A DNA stretch of 50,950 bases from Verrucomicrobiota bacterium. GTDB lineage: Bacteria; Verrucomicrobiota; Verrucomicrobiia; Opitutales; Opitutaceae. The DNA is taken from the NCBI GenBank assembly GCA_963205455.1, contig CAUJJL010000061.1, positions 1 to 50,950 of the forward strand, read 5' to 3'. Position 1 is the stretch's first letter. Each line of letters begins with the position of its first letter. Made by a program: the position numbers and the translations under genes. The notes beneath the pieces are model-generated. The model saw only the letters and a list, made by a program, of their open reading frames with translations, made no database searches and was not told where the DNA came from. Below are positions 35,840 to 45,886 of this stretch, piece after piece.

Positions 35840-37972
35840 TCAAAAGGGAAATCCCACAGAGAAGTGCAGGGTTCCCTCCGGATCGCCGTCGCGCCGCCGG
35901 AGGTTGTGACCGTACTCCAGTCGCACTGGCCCGACGATGGTCTGGTAACGCACACCCAGCCCCACAGAGTAAAGCCGTTCGTCAAACGGATAATCCGCCA
36001 GGGAGACCGCAGTGCCAAGCGCATCCATGAACAGCACCGCCGACCAGTTTGTCGTCAGCCGCTGTTCGACCTCGGCATTCAGAGTCACTCTGCTCTTCGC
36101 CCCGATGAAGCGCCCGTCCGCACCTCGCGGTGAGGCCTCACCTCGTTGGTATCCGCGAATCGAACTGTCGCCACCGGGAAAGAATCGTTTGTTCACAGGC
36201 AGGAACCTGTCGTTGCGCGATCCCAGCGTCGTGATCGCGCCGTGCGAGAGTCCAAGATGGATCCAACGTGTGCGCCCCCAGGCGGTGTGATAGGAGCCTC
36301 CAATTTCGTAGATCTGGTAATCCACCTCACCGGCAAGCAGCTTGCTCGCCGCCTCGACCTGGGCATAACAGTGGTAGCCACGCCGTGGCCGCAGCGGATT
36401 GTCACGTCGGTCGAGCGTCACTCCCGTCTCCACACTTCCCACCGTGACCCGCCGCTCGTCAAGAACCCGTGTCGTCAGTTCATTGCTCCGATTTCGCAGG
36501 GACTGATACGTGTATCCAACCCTGCCCTCCATGCCGCGGCCCAGCCGCTTTCGCAGCGCAACGCTGGCTCCATACTCTTCACGGACAAAGGAGGTCTCCT
36601 CACGCCGCAGCCCAAACAGCCGGGCCGTGCCGTCGATCGTTTCCCCAAAAAGTTCGGGGACCGAATACTGGAGGTCACCTCGAGTGCTCTTCATCGACTG
36701 CACGAGCAGAAACCGACTCTGATGCGCCCTCCCGAAGAGATTGGTCTGCCGCCATTCAATCCCGCCACGTAGCTGCTCGTAACTTCCATAGCCAAAGAGC
36801 AGATTGCTTTCCCACCGCGGAAGTTCCTTCAAACGAAAGGTGACTCCTCGGTCCGGTCCGCTCGCAGGATCCAGCTCCGTGCGCACCGACGAAAACACCC
36901 CGAGCCGCGAAAGGCGCATGCGTGCCGTCTCAACGTCGAGCAGATTCAGCGGTGCCCCAGGCTTGAGACGCACACGCCTTTGGAGCACGCTCTCCTTGGT
37001 GTGTCGGTTTCCTGAAAAACGCACCCCGGCCAGCATCACTTTTTCGCCAGCTTCAAGCGTTGCGACCACATCCAGCGGGTGCATGCCTCCCGCGGTTTGC
37101 CCCGGGTTCTCCTTGAAGGTTACCACTGCATCCGGATAACCCGCCCGCACCGCTGCCGTGCGGATGGCCTCGCCGAGATCCCGCTGCCAGAGTGGGGTCC
37201 ATGCGCGACCGCTCCAGGGTCGCATGTCGAGTGTGACGTCGGTGCCTTCCGCACCTGCGAGGGAAACGCTTCTCACCTGAAACCGCGGTCCCTCCTTCAC
37301 TTCAACAAGAACTTCCGTCCTCCCTTCCAAATTATCCCCCACTGCCTTCGAACGCACCTCTGCCTCCGCAAACCCCAGGAGGCGAAGGCCGTCCCGCAGA
37401 TTTTCATCCGAGCGGCGCAATCGTGCCGGCGAAAAGGACCGCGATGCCGCGCTGTTCCAGAGAGAATCCACGGAGCGATAAAAGGCCTCCGCCTCGCCGA
37501 CCGGAATCGAATGAAGCCCATCGAATCGCAGCGCTGCGATTGTCGACCGAACACCCGGGTCGATGGTGAACTCAACCTTCCTCGCGGATAGCGGACGGGG
37601 AAGCATTGTGGAAAGCGTCTCATCAAACTCGAACGAAAGCGCGTCGCGGCCATCCGGTGAAAGCCTGGCCGTTACGCGCGGCCGGAGAAATCCCTGTTCC
37701 GCGAGAGCGGAAACAAGCAGAAATGCAGCGTCCTCGATCGCATTCGCATCCATCACGGCTCCCCGCTCAGGTCCGAGGAGCCGGTTGAGTGAGGCCCGTT
37801 GCTCACGGTTCCCAAAAAAACCAAGCCCTGTCACTTCAATCTCGGCGAGGGACACACGTTCAACGGATTTGTCCACAGCGCGCGAAGTGGGCGACCCAAG
37901 GACACAGGCAAGCACGATTACCATTCGAACTACCGCCCTGCCTTTTTGTCCTCCAGAATGCATGGCGCTCAT
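35840..37972 (-). CDS. tamA: Omp85-family outer-membrane protein (TamA/BamA-like)
   Basis: A 710-residue protein: signal peptide (VVRMVIVLACVLGSPTSRA), about three POTRA-like repeats (roughly 60-400, including MLAGVRFSGNRHTKESVLQR), and a 16-strand-type barrel with the Omp85 block FFPGGDSSIRGYQRG. It ends in LHFSVGFPF, a C-terminal aromatic beta-signal. It probably inserts or translocates outer-membrane proteins together with the TamB-like protein encoded just upstream. The ATG at 37972 overlaps the tamB stop (ATGA), which fixes the start. The number of POTRA domains suggests TamA rather than BamA. Confidence 0.88.
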   Translation of the reverse strand: MSAMHSGGQKGRAVVRMVIVLACVLGSPTSRAVDKSVERVSLAEIEVTGLGFFGNREQRASLNRLLGPERGAVMDANAIEDAAFLLVSALAEQGFLRPRVTARLSPDGRDALSFEFDETLSTMLPRPLSARKVEFTIDPGVRSTIAALRFDGLHSIPVGEAEAFYRSVDSLWNSAASRSFSPARLRRSDENLRDGLRLLGFAEAEVRSKAVGDNLEGRTEVLVEVKEGPRFQVRSVSLAGAEGTDVTLDMRPWSGRAWTPLWQRDLGEAIRTAAVRAGYPDAVVTFKENPGQTAGGMHPLDVVATLEAGEKVMLAGVRFSGNRHTKESVLQRRVRLKPGAPLNLLDVETARMRLSRLGVFSSVRTELDPASGPDRGVTFRLKELPRWESNLLFGYGSYEQLRGGIEWRQTNLFGRAHQSRFLLVQSMKSTRGDLQYSVPELFGETIDGTARLFGLRREETSFVREEYGASVALRKRLGRGMEGRVGYTYQSLRNRSNELTTRVLDERRVTVGSVETGVTLDRRDNPLRPRRGYHCYAQVEAASKLLAGEVDYQIYEIGGSYHTAWGRTRWIHLGLSHGAITTLGSRNDRFLPVNKRFFPGGDSSIRGYQRGEASPRGADGRFIGAKSRVTLNAEVEQRLTTNWSAVLFMDALGTAVSLADYPFDERLYSVGLGVRYQTIVGPVRLEYGHNLRRRDGDPEGTLHFSVGFPF

Positions 37973-40900
37973 CTGGGACCGTCCTTCCCGCCCTCCTGCT
38001 CCTTGATCTCCTGTTTCGTTTCCTCGACGTCCGGCGTACGATCGCGGAAGGCCCGCCACTTTACGCCGATATTGTAGTCGTCAAACTCGTCGTACTCACC
38101 TGTCAGCGACCACCGATCGTTCAAGGGCAGATCCAGCGCGTAGGTCTCCCTGCCTTCCCTCGATACCCTCTCTCCCACGGTCAGTGAAAAGTTCCCCGAT
38201 TGAAAGGCATCTCCACCGAGTTGTCCCGCAAGTGACTGACCAAGATAGGCACCAAGCCTCAGTGCACGCTGCTGCGTGGAATAATTCGTTTCTCCCTGCG
38301 GCGCCTCTCCCGCCATTACGAGGCGCAGAATCTGTTCCGAATCCAACGGTGGACTCGATGTGAACATCAGGTTGGGACGCGCCGCCAGGCCAGTCATCTC
38401 CATCCTGAGATCGTAACCGAGGCGCCTGCTGGCGGCCTCCAGCGACACATAGGGGTCAAAAGGCGCCGAAGCCCGCAGCGTCACTCCTCCCTGCTCCACC
38501 AAAAACGTCGCAAACGGCAGCGTCACCCGTCCCTCGTCAATCACCGCTTCACCTGTCGCAGTCGGCTCCGCAAGCGTGCCGCCCAGTTTGAATCGCGCGG
38601 AGGCTAGTCCGGAAAACAGCGGGCTCTTCAGGCGCAGAAACCGGTCTCCCTCCACGTCAACATCCAGTTTCCAGCGGCCGAAGGGCTCCGTTGCGATCGA
38701 AAAATAGGGCGGCCTGCGCAGCGGTGATCCGCGTAGTGAACTTGTAGATACGAGTGACTGCAGGTCCGTGAGGAAAAGACTGTCGCGGAGAACCGCCGCC
38801 CCCGCGATGACGGTGTCACCTTTTTCCCCCATCCTAATGCGAAGATCCACATCGCTTCGCAGAAGAAAACCCGACTGCCGGACCAGCGGCAGATTTTTTC
38901 CCTTCAAGGACAGGTCCATCCGCCAGCCCTCCTTGGCTGAATGGCTGGCCTCGCCAGAAAGCAAAACGAGCTGCCCACCTGAGCTCGCCTGAAGCCTTCC
39001 GATCCGCAGGGTGCGATCGTCAAGCTGGATGTCGGCATCGACATCCTGAAGCGCCCCAAGGGGCCCGAACAGGGGTCGGGATGCTGCACCGCGGACGTGC
39101 ATTTCTCCAGACCACCGCATCCCGGGTCTGAGCGAGACGTCGATTGCCAGCGTTCCTCCTGGCGCGATCCACCGGTCCGCCAGCGCCGCAAGTGCCGATA
39201 CTTTCGTTTCCGGCAGGTTCAGTGTCGCTTCAAGATGCGAGGCCACCCAACGCCGCCACTCCGACTGCGCCATCCCCTGCCAGTCAGAGGGAAGCGACAG
39301 ACGGGCACCGACTTTCAGCGGCTGGCCCGCAATTTTCGCGGAGAATTCCTGGAGTGTGATACTCTCACCATCACCCATGAAGTGCGCCTTCAGGTTTTCA
39401 ATCGCTGGCCACGAACCTCTCCCTTCACGCGCCGGTACTGCAATCCTGTCGACCTCCACAGTCGCCTTTCCCCGAGGGGCGCCCCACGTGCCAGCCACAT
39501 GAACTGCGATGCGCGGATCCTCAATCAGCACTCCAGCGAGTTCGCCCACCTGTTTCCAGAAGAAGGCGTTTCTATCGACATCGATATCAAGGCTGAGCTT
39601 CTGACCGGATCCGCTCACGACTTTCCATCCCGGGTGCGCGAAGAGCCTGACCGGCAGTGTGCCTTTCAAGGTACCCATGACCTTGCCTTCCGCGCTCACT
39701 TCGCATCGCGAAACCACCACTCCTCCTTCGTCCGCGCTGGCAGAGACAACGATCTCCGCCGACCGATGCTCGTCGAGTGGGAGGTCCGCCCTCCCCTCCA
39801 GCACAAACGTTACGGGGCCATGATCCCATCTCCCTTGGATCTCAAGGTTGCCGATCCTCCCGTGGAACACCTCGCGCGATACAAAGTCCGACCACCAGGC
39901 ATCCGCAAAATCTTTCACAGAAACCCGCACTCTCCCGCTCTCGCCGCCGGAAAACTCTCCCGAGAGCGATCCTGCATTTCCGCAAAGCGCAAAATCCTTC
40001 AGTGACCAGCCATTCCTCCACCCAATTGTCGCTGGCCCTGCAAGCGACAATTGTTCTTCCGAGTCATGAAACAGCTTGAGCGACTTCAATCGCGCGCCGT
40101 CGCGGTCGAGTTCCGCGCTCGCTTCCACGCGTCCGGATTTTCCCTCCAGGGAAACGTTCAGATCCTGCAATCGCCCGCCCACACCCTGCCATGCTCCTTT
40201 GAAACTTTGCGCGCTCACGCGTCCCCAACGCGGCTGTTCGATCACGAACTCGCCATGATGTGAGGGTGCTTCCAGACTGCCCTCCAACGTTGCAGAAAAG
40301 CGCGCGGGCCCGCAGTCAAACTCCGGGGCGATCCAGCGCGAAAGAAGTGCCGGCGGCACCTCTCCGCGTACGCTTCCGCCCAGATTGCGATGGGCAGAAA
40401 AATCGTAACCGCCCTGGACAGTCAGCGCACCCCAGGTTGGCGAATGAATCTCTCCTGACCGGATCGACAGCTGCGGCCAGGATAACTCCGCTTCGAACTG
40501 AGAACTCGAAATTTTCCAGTCTTTGCCGTGCAGGTTTGCTCCGCCGAACCGTCCCTTTACGTGCAGTTTTCCATCGGCCAAGCGCAGGACCTGCGCCCTT
40601 CCGTCAACCCTGCCCTCCATCTGAAGTCCGGGCAGTTTCCCCAGGTCCGCGGCAATTCGAAAATCGGTCTCCGGTGACTCCAGCACTCCGTTTTGGGCAA
40701 CCGTCACCGGAGCCGCGAGCACCGCCTCAATACCGGGGCCCGTTAGGGAGAAGCGCTGCAAGCTGAACGCCTGGAAATTGCCCGCGACGAGGAGGTCAGC
40801 CTTCAATTCCGGCAGCCGGTTCGGCGCACCAGCAACCGGGCGTGCAGTTGCAAGAATTCCGGCCGAAAATCCGTCGTCGTGCAACTGAAGGTCGAGCGAT

Positions 40901-41682
40901 CCCTCAACGCGTTCAAAAAGGGATGGCAGGCCCAAATCCGCTGCGGGAAGCACCCAGTCTCGCGCGACAAGTGATGCATTCTCAGGCAACCAGCCGTGCT
41001 CTCCAAAACGGGCACTAAGTGTGCCCTCGTGTTCCCGCAGACGGATCCATCCTTCGGCCTCCCGTGCCTCCCTGTTGGCAATGCCCATGCTCCATTTTCC
41101 GTCTTCGGAATTCAATTGAACAGCCAGGGGGCCGTCGACCGGCCAGGTCAAACCGGCATTGGCCTTCACTTCTTTCCACCGAAGGCCGCTCACCTGCAGC
41201 GACTCGTTCCTCCACACCGCCGATGCCAGAAGAATTTCCCCTGTTTTCCACTTCACACCTCCCGCGCCCAACCGGGCTTCGCCGATCCAGTCACCGATAC
41301 CTCGCACCACGCGGTCGAGCCGCGCGCGCAGATCCACCCATCCCCGTACTCCTCCTTCACCCGAGGAGGTCTGCGAAGGGGAGACCACGACTCGCCAACG
41401 GTCCACGTTCCAGTTCCCAAGACGGGCAGGCCGTTTCTTCCAGATCCTCCAGATATTGACGTCGCCATCGACGCGCGTCGCTTCGATATCGACGCCGTGC
41501 CCGTGGTAACGAACCGCGTGCAAGACAATCCGGCCATTCGTCGAGCGCTCAAGGCGATCAAAGGTGACGCCGTAGTGACGGCCGACGATTCCCAACGGCC
41601 AGGACATCCACCACGGCAGCGTCACGAGAGCCAGCAGCAGAACCGCGGCCAGCGACAGAAAAACGATGAATGCGCGACGCAT
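37969..41682 (-). CDS. tamB: Translocation and assembly module protein TamB-like
   Basis: A 1237-residue protein with one N-terminal membrane helix (AFIVFLSLAAVLLLALVTLPWW), a very long beta-rich middle and the conserved C-terminal TamB/DUF490 domain (EGRVTLPFATFLVEQGGVTL, APFDPYVSLEAASR, DSEQILRLVMAGEAPQG). TamB spans the periplasm as a hydrophobic groove linking the inner membrane to TamA, with roles in outer-membrane protein assembly and lipid transfer. It lies between the M3 peptidase (41-base gap) and the tamA-like gene (4-base overlap). Confidence 0.9.
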   Translation of the reverse strand: MRRAFIVFLSLAAVLLLALVTLPWWMSWPLGIVGRHYGVTFDRLERSTNGRIVLHAVRYHGHGVDIEATRVDGDVNIWRIWKKRPARLGNWNVDRWRVVVSPSQTSSGEGGVRGWVDLRARLDRVVRGIGDWIGEARLGAGGVKWKTGEILLASAVWRNESLQVSGLRWKEVKANAGLTWPVDGPLAVQLNSEDGKWSMGIANREAREAEGWIRLREHEGTLSARFGEHGWLPENASLVARDWVLPAADLGLPSLFERVEGSLDLQLHDDGFSAGILATARPVAGAPNRLPELKADLLVAGNFQAFSLQRFSLTGPGIEAVLAAPVTVAQNGVLESPETDFRIAADLGKLPGLQMEGRVDGRAQVLRLADGKLHVKGRFGGANLHGKDWKISSSQFEAELSWPQLSIRSGEIHSPTWGALTVQGGYDFSAHRNLGGSVRGEVPPALLSRWIAPEFDCGPARFSATLEGSLEAPSHHGEFVIEQPRWGRVSAQSFKGAWQGVGGRLQDLNVSLEGKSGRVEASAELDRDGARLKSLKLFHDSEEQLSLAGPATIGWRNGWSLKDFALCGNAGSLSGEFSGGESGRVRVSVKDFADAWWSDFVSREVFHGRIGNLEIQGRWDHGPVTFVLEGRADLPLDEHRSAEIVVSASADEGGVVVSRCEVSAEGKVMGTLKGTLPVRLFAHPGWKVVSGSGQKLSLDIDVDRNAFFWKQVGELAGVLIEDPRIAVHVAGTWGAPRGKATVEVDRIAVPAREGRGSWPAIENLKAHFMGDGESITLQEFSAKIAGQPLKVGARLSLPSDWQGMAQSEWRRWVASHLEATLNLPETKVSALAALADRWIAPGGTLAIDVSLRPGMRWSGEMHVRGAASRPLFGPLGALQDVDADIQLDDRTLRIGRLQASSGGQLVLLSGEASHSAKEGWRMDLSLKGKNLPLVRQSGFLLRSDVDLRIRMGEKGDTVIAGAAVLRDSLFLTDLQSLVSTSSLRGSPLRRPPYFSIATEPFGRWKLDVDVEGDRFLRLKSPLFSGLASARFKLGGTLAEPTATGEAVIDEGRVTLPFATFLVEQGGVTLRASAPFDPYVSLEAASRRLGYDLRMEMTGLAARPNLMFTSSPPLDSEQILRLVMAGEAPQGETNYSTQQRALRLGAYLGQSLAGQLGGDAFQSGNFSLTVGERVSREGRETYALDLPLNDRWSLTGEYDEFDDYNIGVKWRAFRDRTPDVEETKQEIKEQEGGKDGPR

Positions 41683-41723
41683 GGAGAGATCACGCGCCTG
41701 CGGAGGCGGCCTCGCTGTCGACG

Positions 41724-43790
41724 TTACGCCGCCACGAGTCCGCTTCGGGCAAGCAGCGCGGTGAGATCAGGATCCCGACCCATGAAGGCGCGGTACAGTT
41801 CCGCGGGATCGGCTGAATTTCCCTTGCTGAGAATCTGCTCCACAAAAGCCGCTCCGGTCTCGGGGTTGAACACGCCCTCCTTCTGAAACCGGGTGAATGC
41901 ATCGGCATCAAGCACCTCGGCCCACTTGTAGGAGTAGTAGCCTGCCGCATAGCCGATCGGATCGCTGAAGAGGTGATTGAAGCGGAAAAGGATCGTCCGT
42001 CCCGGAGGCACGGTTGGAATCATGCAGTCAGCCACCACCGCACGCGCCTTTGCCTCAAGGTCGCCCTCAAGAAACTCCCCCGTTCTCACGTGCAGGACGA
42101 GATCCATCTTCCCGAGCTGGATCTGGCGCATCACCGCCGCTGCGCCGCGGAACCGGCGCGCCGCAATCATCTTCTTGAAAAGCGGGTCCGGGATGGGATC
42201 CCCCGTCTCATGATGCCGCGCAAAGAGATCAAGGCCCGCCCGCTCCCAGGTCCAGTTTTCCATGATCTGCGACGGCAGTTCAACGAAGTCCCACGCCACG
42301 TTTACGCCATTGAGCGACTTGATTTCGACTTCGCCCAGCAGGTGATGAAGGAGATGTCCGAATTCGTGGAAAATCGTCTCTACCTCGCGATGGGTGAGCA
42401 ACGCCTGCTTGTTCCCGATCGGTGGCGTCAGGTTTCCGCAAATGTATCCGAGGTGGGGCTCCCGTCCGGCAGACGGTGTCGGTCCGCCCGTCAGCAGGTA
42501 GCCCATCCATGCACCACCCCGTTTGGATTCACGCGGATGCCAGTCGGCATAGAACGAACCCAGGTGCCTCTTTCGACGATCGAAAAGATCATAGTACTTC
42601 ACCTCGGGGTGCCAGGTTTCGACACTCCCGGCCGGGCGCTCGACAATCGTCAGGCCCAGGACGCGATCGGCGATTTCAAAGAGCCCGGAAATCACCCGGT
42701 CCATCGGGAAGTAGGGCCGAAGCGCCTCCTCGTCGAAATCATACCGGTCCTTGCGCAACCTCTCCGCCCAGAAAGCAACCTCCCAGGCCTTCAGCGGACC
42801 CACTGCGGCACCGGTTTTTCTCGCCTTAAATTCCTCGAGTTCGCGGCATTCGCGCACAAAGGGCGCAGCCGCCCGCGCCTTGAGGTCCTCAATGAAGGCA
42901 AGCGCACGCACGCCGGACTTTGCCATGCGGCGCTCGAGAACGAGATCAGCAAAATGGGACTTGCCCAGCAGTGCCGCCTTCTCCGCCCGCAGTTCCAGGA
43001 TGCGCCGGACAAGGCCGGCGTTATCATGCGGTGCATTGGAACCGACAGACACCGACGCGGCCCACACCTCCTTGCGAAGCTCCTCATCCTCCGCATAAGT
43101 CATGACCGGCTCAATCGATGGACCGTGCAGCGTGAACCGCCAGACAGGCTTTTCCGGCGAGCCAAGCCCCTTCCGTTCCGCATTCGCGCGTGCCGCAGCC
43201 TTCGCGTGCTCAGGCAGTCCCTTTAGTTTTGACTCGTCCTCCACCAGATGCTGCCAGGCATTCGTTGCATCGAGCACGTTCTCGGAGTACTTCTGCGTCA
43301 GTTGCGCCAGATCGCTCTGCAACGCCTCAAGGCGGGCGCGCTGCGCCTCCGGCAAATCCGCACCCGCGAGGCGGAAGGACGCACCCGTCTCCTCGATGAG
43401 ACGTGCGTGAATCCCTTTCAGCGACTTCCCTTCCACCGAGTCGGAGAAGACCTTGAGCCGTTTCCAAAGCTCGGCATTCAGCGGAATCTTCGCAAAGAAG
43501 GCCGACACCTTCGGCAACATCGCATTGTGCGCCTCACGGATCGCCGGCGAATCCGCCACCGACTGCAGATGCGTGACCTTCCCCCAGGCAAAATTCAGCT
43601 CCTCGGTCGCCCGCTCGAGCGCAAGAAACGTGTTGTCGTAGGTGAGCCTTTCGGGATCCTGCGACGCGATCGCCGAGATCGCCGCCTCGGCGCGTGTCAG
43701 GGCGAGTTCGATGTCAGGCGCAATGTGCTCCGGGGTGTGCTGTGACCAGCGAACTTGAAAATTGGGATCAAGGAATGGGTGTGCACTCAT
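41724..43790 (-). CDS. M3 family oligopeptidase (oligopeptidase A-like)
   Basis: A 688-residue cytosolic zinc peptidase. The active site HEFGH lies in VETIFHEFGHLLHHLLGEVE, with the third ligand in VELPSQIMENWTWE. C-terminal blocks such as YSYKWAEVLDADAF and the overall length match PrlC/OpdA or peptidyl-dipeptidase Dcp; the former is more likely. It degrades oligopeptides, including cleaved signal peptides in enterobacteria. The ATG at 43790 starts the conserved MSAHPFLDP. It is followed by tamB after 41 bases, so a shared transcript is likely. Confidence 0.93.
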   Translation of the reverse strand: MSAHPFLDPNFQVRWSQHTPEHIAPDIELALTRAEAAISAIASQDPERLTYDNTFLALERATEELNFAWGKVTHLQSVADSPAIREAHNAMLPKVSAFFAKIPLNAELWKRLKVFSDSVEGKSLKGIHARLIEETGASFRLAGADLPEAQRARLEALQSDLAQLTQKYSENVLDATNAWQHLVEDESKLKGLPEHAKAAARANAERKGLGSPEKPVWRFTLHGPSIEPVMTYAEDEELRKEVWAASVSVGSNAPHDNAGLVRRILELRAEKAALLGKSHFADLVLERRMAKSGVRALAFIEDLKARAAAPFVRECRELEEFKARKTGAAVGPLKAWEVAFWAERLRKDRYDFDEEALRPYFPMDRVISGLFEIADRVLGLTIVERPAGSVETWHPEVKYYDLFDRRKRHLGSFYADWHPRESKRGGAWMGYLLTGGPTPSAGREPHLGYICGNLTPPIGNKQALLTHREVETIFHEFGHLLHHLLGEVEIKSLNGVNVAWDFVELPSQIMENWTWERAGLDLFARHHETGDPIPDPLFKKMIAARRFRGAAAVMRQIQLGKMDLVLHVRTGEFLEGDLEAKARAVVADCMIPTVPPGRTILFRFNHLFSDPIGYAAGYYSYKWAEVLDADAFTRFQKEGVFNPETGAAFVEQILSKGNSADPAELYRAFMGRDPDLTALLARSGLVAA

Positions 43791-43872
43791 TTCCAGTGAA
43801 GCAACCGCACCACGGCCACAGGTCAAGCCATGCGGCAAACAGCCCCTATCCTGCCGTGGTCGGGATTCCGTG

Positions 43873-45753
43873 CTACCACCGGTAATTCACGCCGACCGAC
43901 ACCTGCCGCCTCCCCGCTGGCACGGCGGGTACCTCCTCAAAATTTTCATCCCAGATGTTGTCAACTTGCGCGCCCAAGGTCAGTCCACGAATGGCCCTGG
44001 GCGAGAAATAGATGCCCGCCAGACCAAGGATTGCCTCATCGCCGCCCTCCCGGCGCAGGGAATTGTCCTCCTGAATCCGCACTTCGTGGTCGACGCGAAG
44101 CTCCCATCCCCCACCTAGCCGGACCGTGGCCGCAACCGTCAAGCGGTGCTTCGGAAAATTGAGCGCATAGAAACTCGCGTCGACCGCCGCCGAACCGTAG
44201 TCCGCCTCCTTGTGCAGGTACGTATATCCGAGCGCGAGGTCGAGACGACGCACCTGTCGCCTCAGGACCACTTCCACGCCTCCCGTGCCCATGTCCACCG
44301 GGTTTGCGGTGCGGGCCGTCACACCGCGCCGATAGGTCCAGTCCACAAGCCTTTCGTCCCAGCGATAGAAGATCGCACCGCTCGCCCGCCATCCCGCCCA
44401 CGTGCCTTGGCCTCCGATTTCGAGCGTCTGCGCAATTTGTCGGCCGAGATCGGGATTGCCTCGGAAAAGTCCCGCCCCGGTCGCAGAGTTCAACGCAGTA
44501 TAGGTCGCTGTCTGTGTCGTTTTCGCAAAACTCGCGTACAGGCGGTCCCATCCTTCACCGGAAGATCCACGGGCCAAGGCGATCTCCGCCATCGGTGAAA
44601 TCGCCGAGCCGTCGCGATTCGTGTCATCATAGGAAAGGCCCGCCTTCGCGGTGAGCCTGCGCCCCCGCTGAAGCAGCCAGCTTTTCTCCGGAGCGACCAC
44701 GAACTTGAAATGAGTCCGCTGGCGATACTGGCCCGCGGTGAGCGATGTCGATTTCAGCGCATCCGTCACCGCCGTCACTCCCGCGCTCCAAACAATGTCT
44801 CCGATCGTCTTGCGCGCTTCGGCTCCCGCTCCGTATACCCACGTCGTGTGTTGAAACGGATGGATCGGCCCCACAGGCAGGAGGCGGTTGAAGGCATAGT
44901 CGTCCTTGTTGCGCCGATAGTAGCCGCCCGCTTCAAAGTAATCCCCGTCTTGCGCTTCAGCGCGATGATTCACCATCACGAGAACCGTCTGAAGGCGGTC
45001 GGACTCGAGTGAATTGAAGGGCGTGTATAGGTTCCGCCACCCGAAAAATTTCGCCTGATATCCCGCATACAGGTCCGTCTGGCTTTGCGGACCGGAAAGC
45101 TGGAGCCGCGCGCCCACGCGTGAAAACTCGTGATCGCCATAGGGACGCGAGCCATCCGAACGGGACGTCGCCCATTCCGCATCCGCGCCGATGCTGCTGC
45201 GCCCACCGGGCAGATCGCGCCGGTAACCTTGATAGAACTCCGCGCGCTCAAGTGCAAATTCACCGACGCCTACCGAGGCATAACCGAAATTGGTGACGGG
45301 CCGCCACGCATAGGCGGCCGTACCGGTCCCGGCATTCCACCCGCGCAACGCGTTGGAGTACCCGGTAAGAATCTCCGGAGGGGCCAGCATCGCCGGCGCA
45401 ATCGGCAACTCGGCAAAATAGTGTCCGGTCTGGGGATCGTAGATCGAGGATGCACCGATCTTGAAACCGCTCTGCTCGAAAATTCCACCCCGGATCGCGA
45501 CATCCGACTGCCCTTCCGCCAGATTGCGGGCCTGGACGTCTACCAAGGGCTCGAACCTCAGCGCGGTGACCGGCGTGGAGAAGGTAGAACCCGGTTCGGT
45601 ATTGGCCACGTGGAAGACGTCCACTGAAACCACCGGCAGTTCCTGAATCTGATCCGCGCGGGCAACCACCTGCCCAAGGAGCGCGCCACCCAGGATCAGT
45701 CCCCCAATCCCCCACCCACGACCAACGCTTCGCCCTGTATTTTCCTCACCCAT
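43873..45753 (-). CDS. TonB-dependent receptor
   Basis: A 626-residue outer-membrane receptor, shorter than the one at 1-1649 and of a different type. It has a signal peptide (LILGGALLGQVVARA), a TonB-box-like ELPVVSVDVF, a plug with DVAIRGGIFEQSGFKIGA, about 22 barrel strands and a C-terminal aromatic residue (VSVGVNYRW). The size is near that of BtuB-type receptors for cobalamin or metal chelates, but the ligand cannot be told. An 11-bp inverted repeat lies 43-75 bases before its ATG and is a good candidate operator. It is preceded by a ferredoxin gene and followed by the M3 peptidase. Confidence 0.9.
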   Translation of the reverse strand: MGEENTGRSVGRGWGIGGLILGGALLGQVVARADQIQELPVVSVDVFHVANTEPGSTFSTPVTALRFEPLVDVQARNLAEGQSDVAIRGGIFEQSGFKIGASSIYDPQTGHYFAELPIAPAMLAPPEILTGYSNALRGWNAGTGTAAYAWRPVTNFGYASVGVGEFALERAEFYQGYRRDLPGGRSSIGADAEWATSRSDGSRPYGDHEFSRVGARLQLSGPQSQTDLYAGYQAKFFGWRNLYTPFNSLESDRLQTVLVMVNHRAEAQDGDYFEAGGYYRRNKDDYAFNRLLPVGPIHPFQHTTWVYGAGAEARKTIGDIVWSAGVTAVTDALKSTSLTAGQYRQRTHFKFVVAPEKSWLLQRGRRLTAKAGLSYDDTNRDGSAISPMAEIALARGSSGEGWDRLYASFAKTTQTATYTALNSATGAGLFRGNPDLGRQIAQTLEIGGQGTWAGWRASGAIFYRWDERLVDWTYRRGVTARTANPVDMGTGGVEVVLRRQVRRLDLALGYTYLHKEADYGSAAVDASFYALNFPKHRLTVAATVRLGGGWELRVDHEVRIQEDNSLRREGGDEAILGLAGIYFSPRAIRGLTLGAQVDNIWDENFEEVPAVPAGRRQVSVGVNYRW

Positions 45754-45795
45754 ATTCCCGCCATCTCATCGAACAGAAACAGCGGTGCCAAGCCT

Positions 45796-45828
45796 ATTGT
45801 TAACCACATATGAAAAATGGTTAACAAT
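45796..45828 (-). promoter_or_regulatory. Operator-like dyad upstream of the TonB receptor gene
   Basis: ATTGTTAACCA (45796-45806) and TGGTTAACAAT (45818-45828) form a perfect 11-bp inverted repeat with an 11-base spacer. Each arm also contains the self-palindromic core GTTAAC, the two cores being 21 bases apart, about two helical turns. No T-tract follows on either strand, so a protein-binding site is more likely than a terminator. Confidence 0.7.
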
Positions 45829-45886
45829 GAATTTCAAAAGCGCTTCAGAACCAATTCCTCACTTGCACCGACATACGTCTGCCGAC

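Noticed and set aside
45796..45828. The dyad read as a transcription terminator
   Set aside because: The 11-bp arms are AT-rich and no T-tract follows on either strand. It lies 43 bases before a start codon, which fits an operator.
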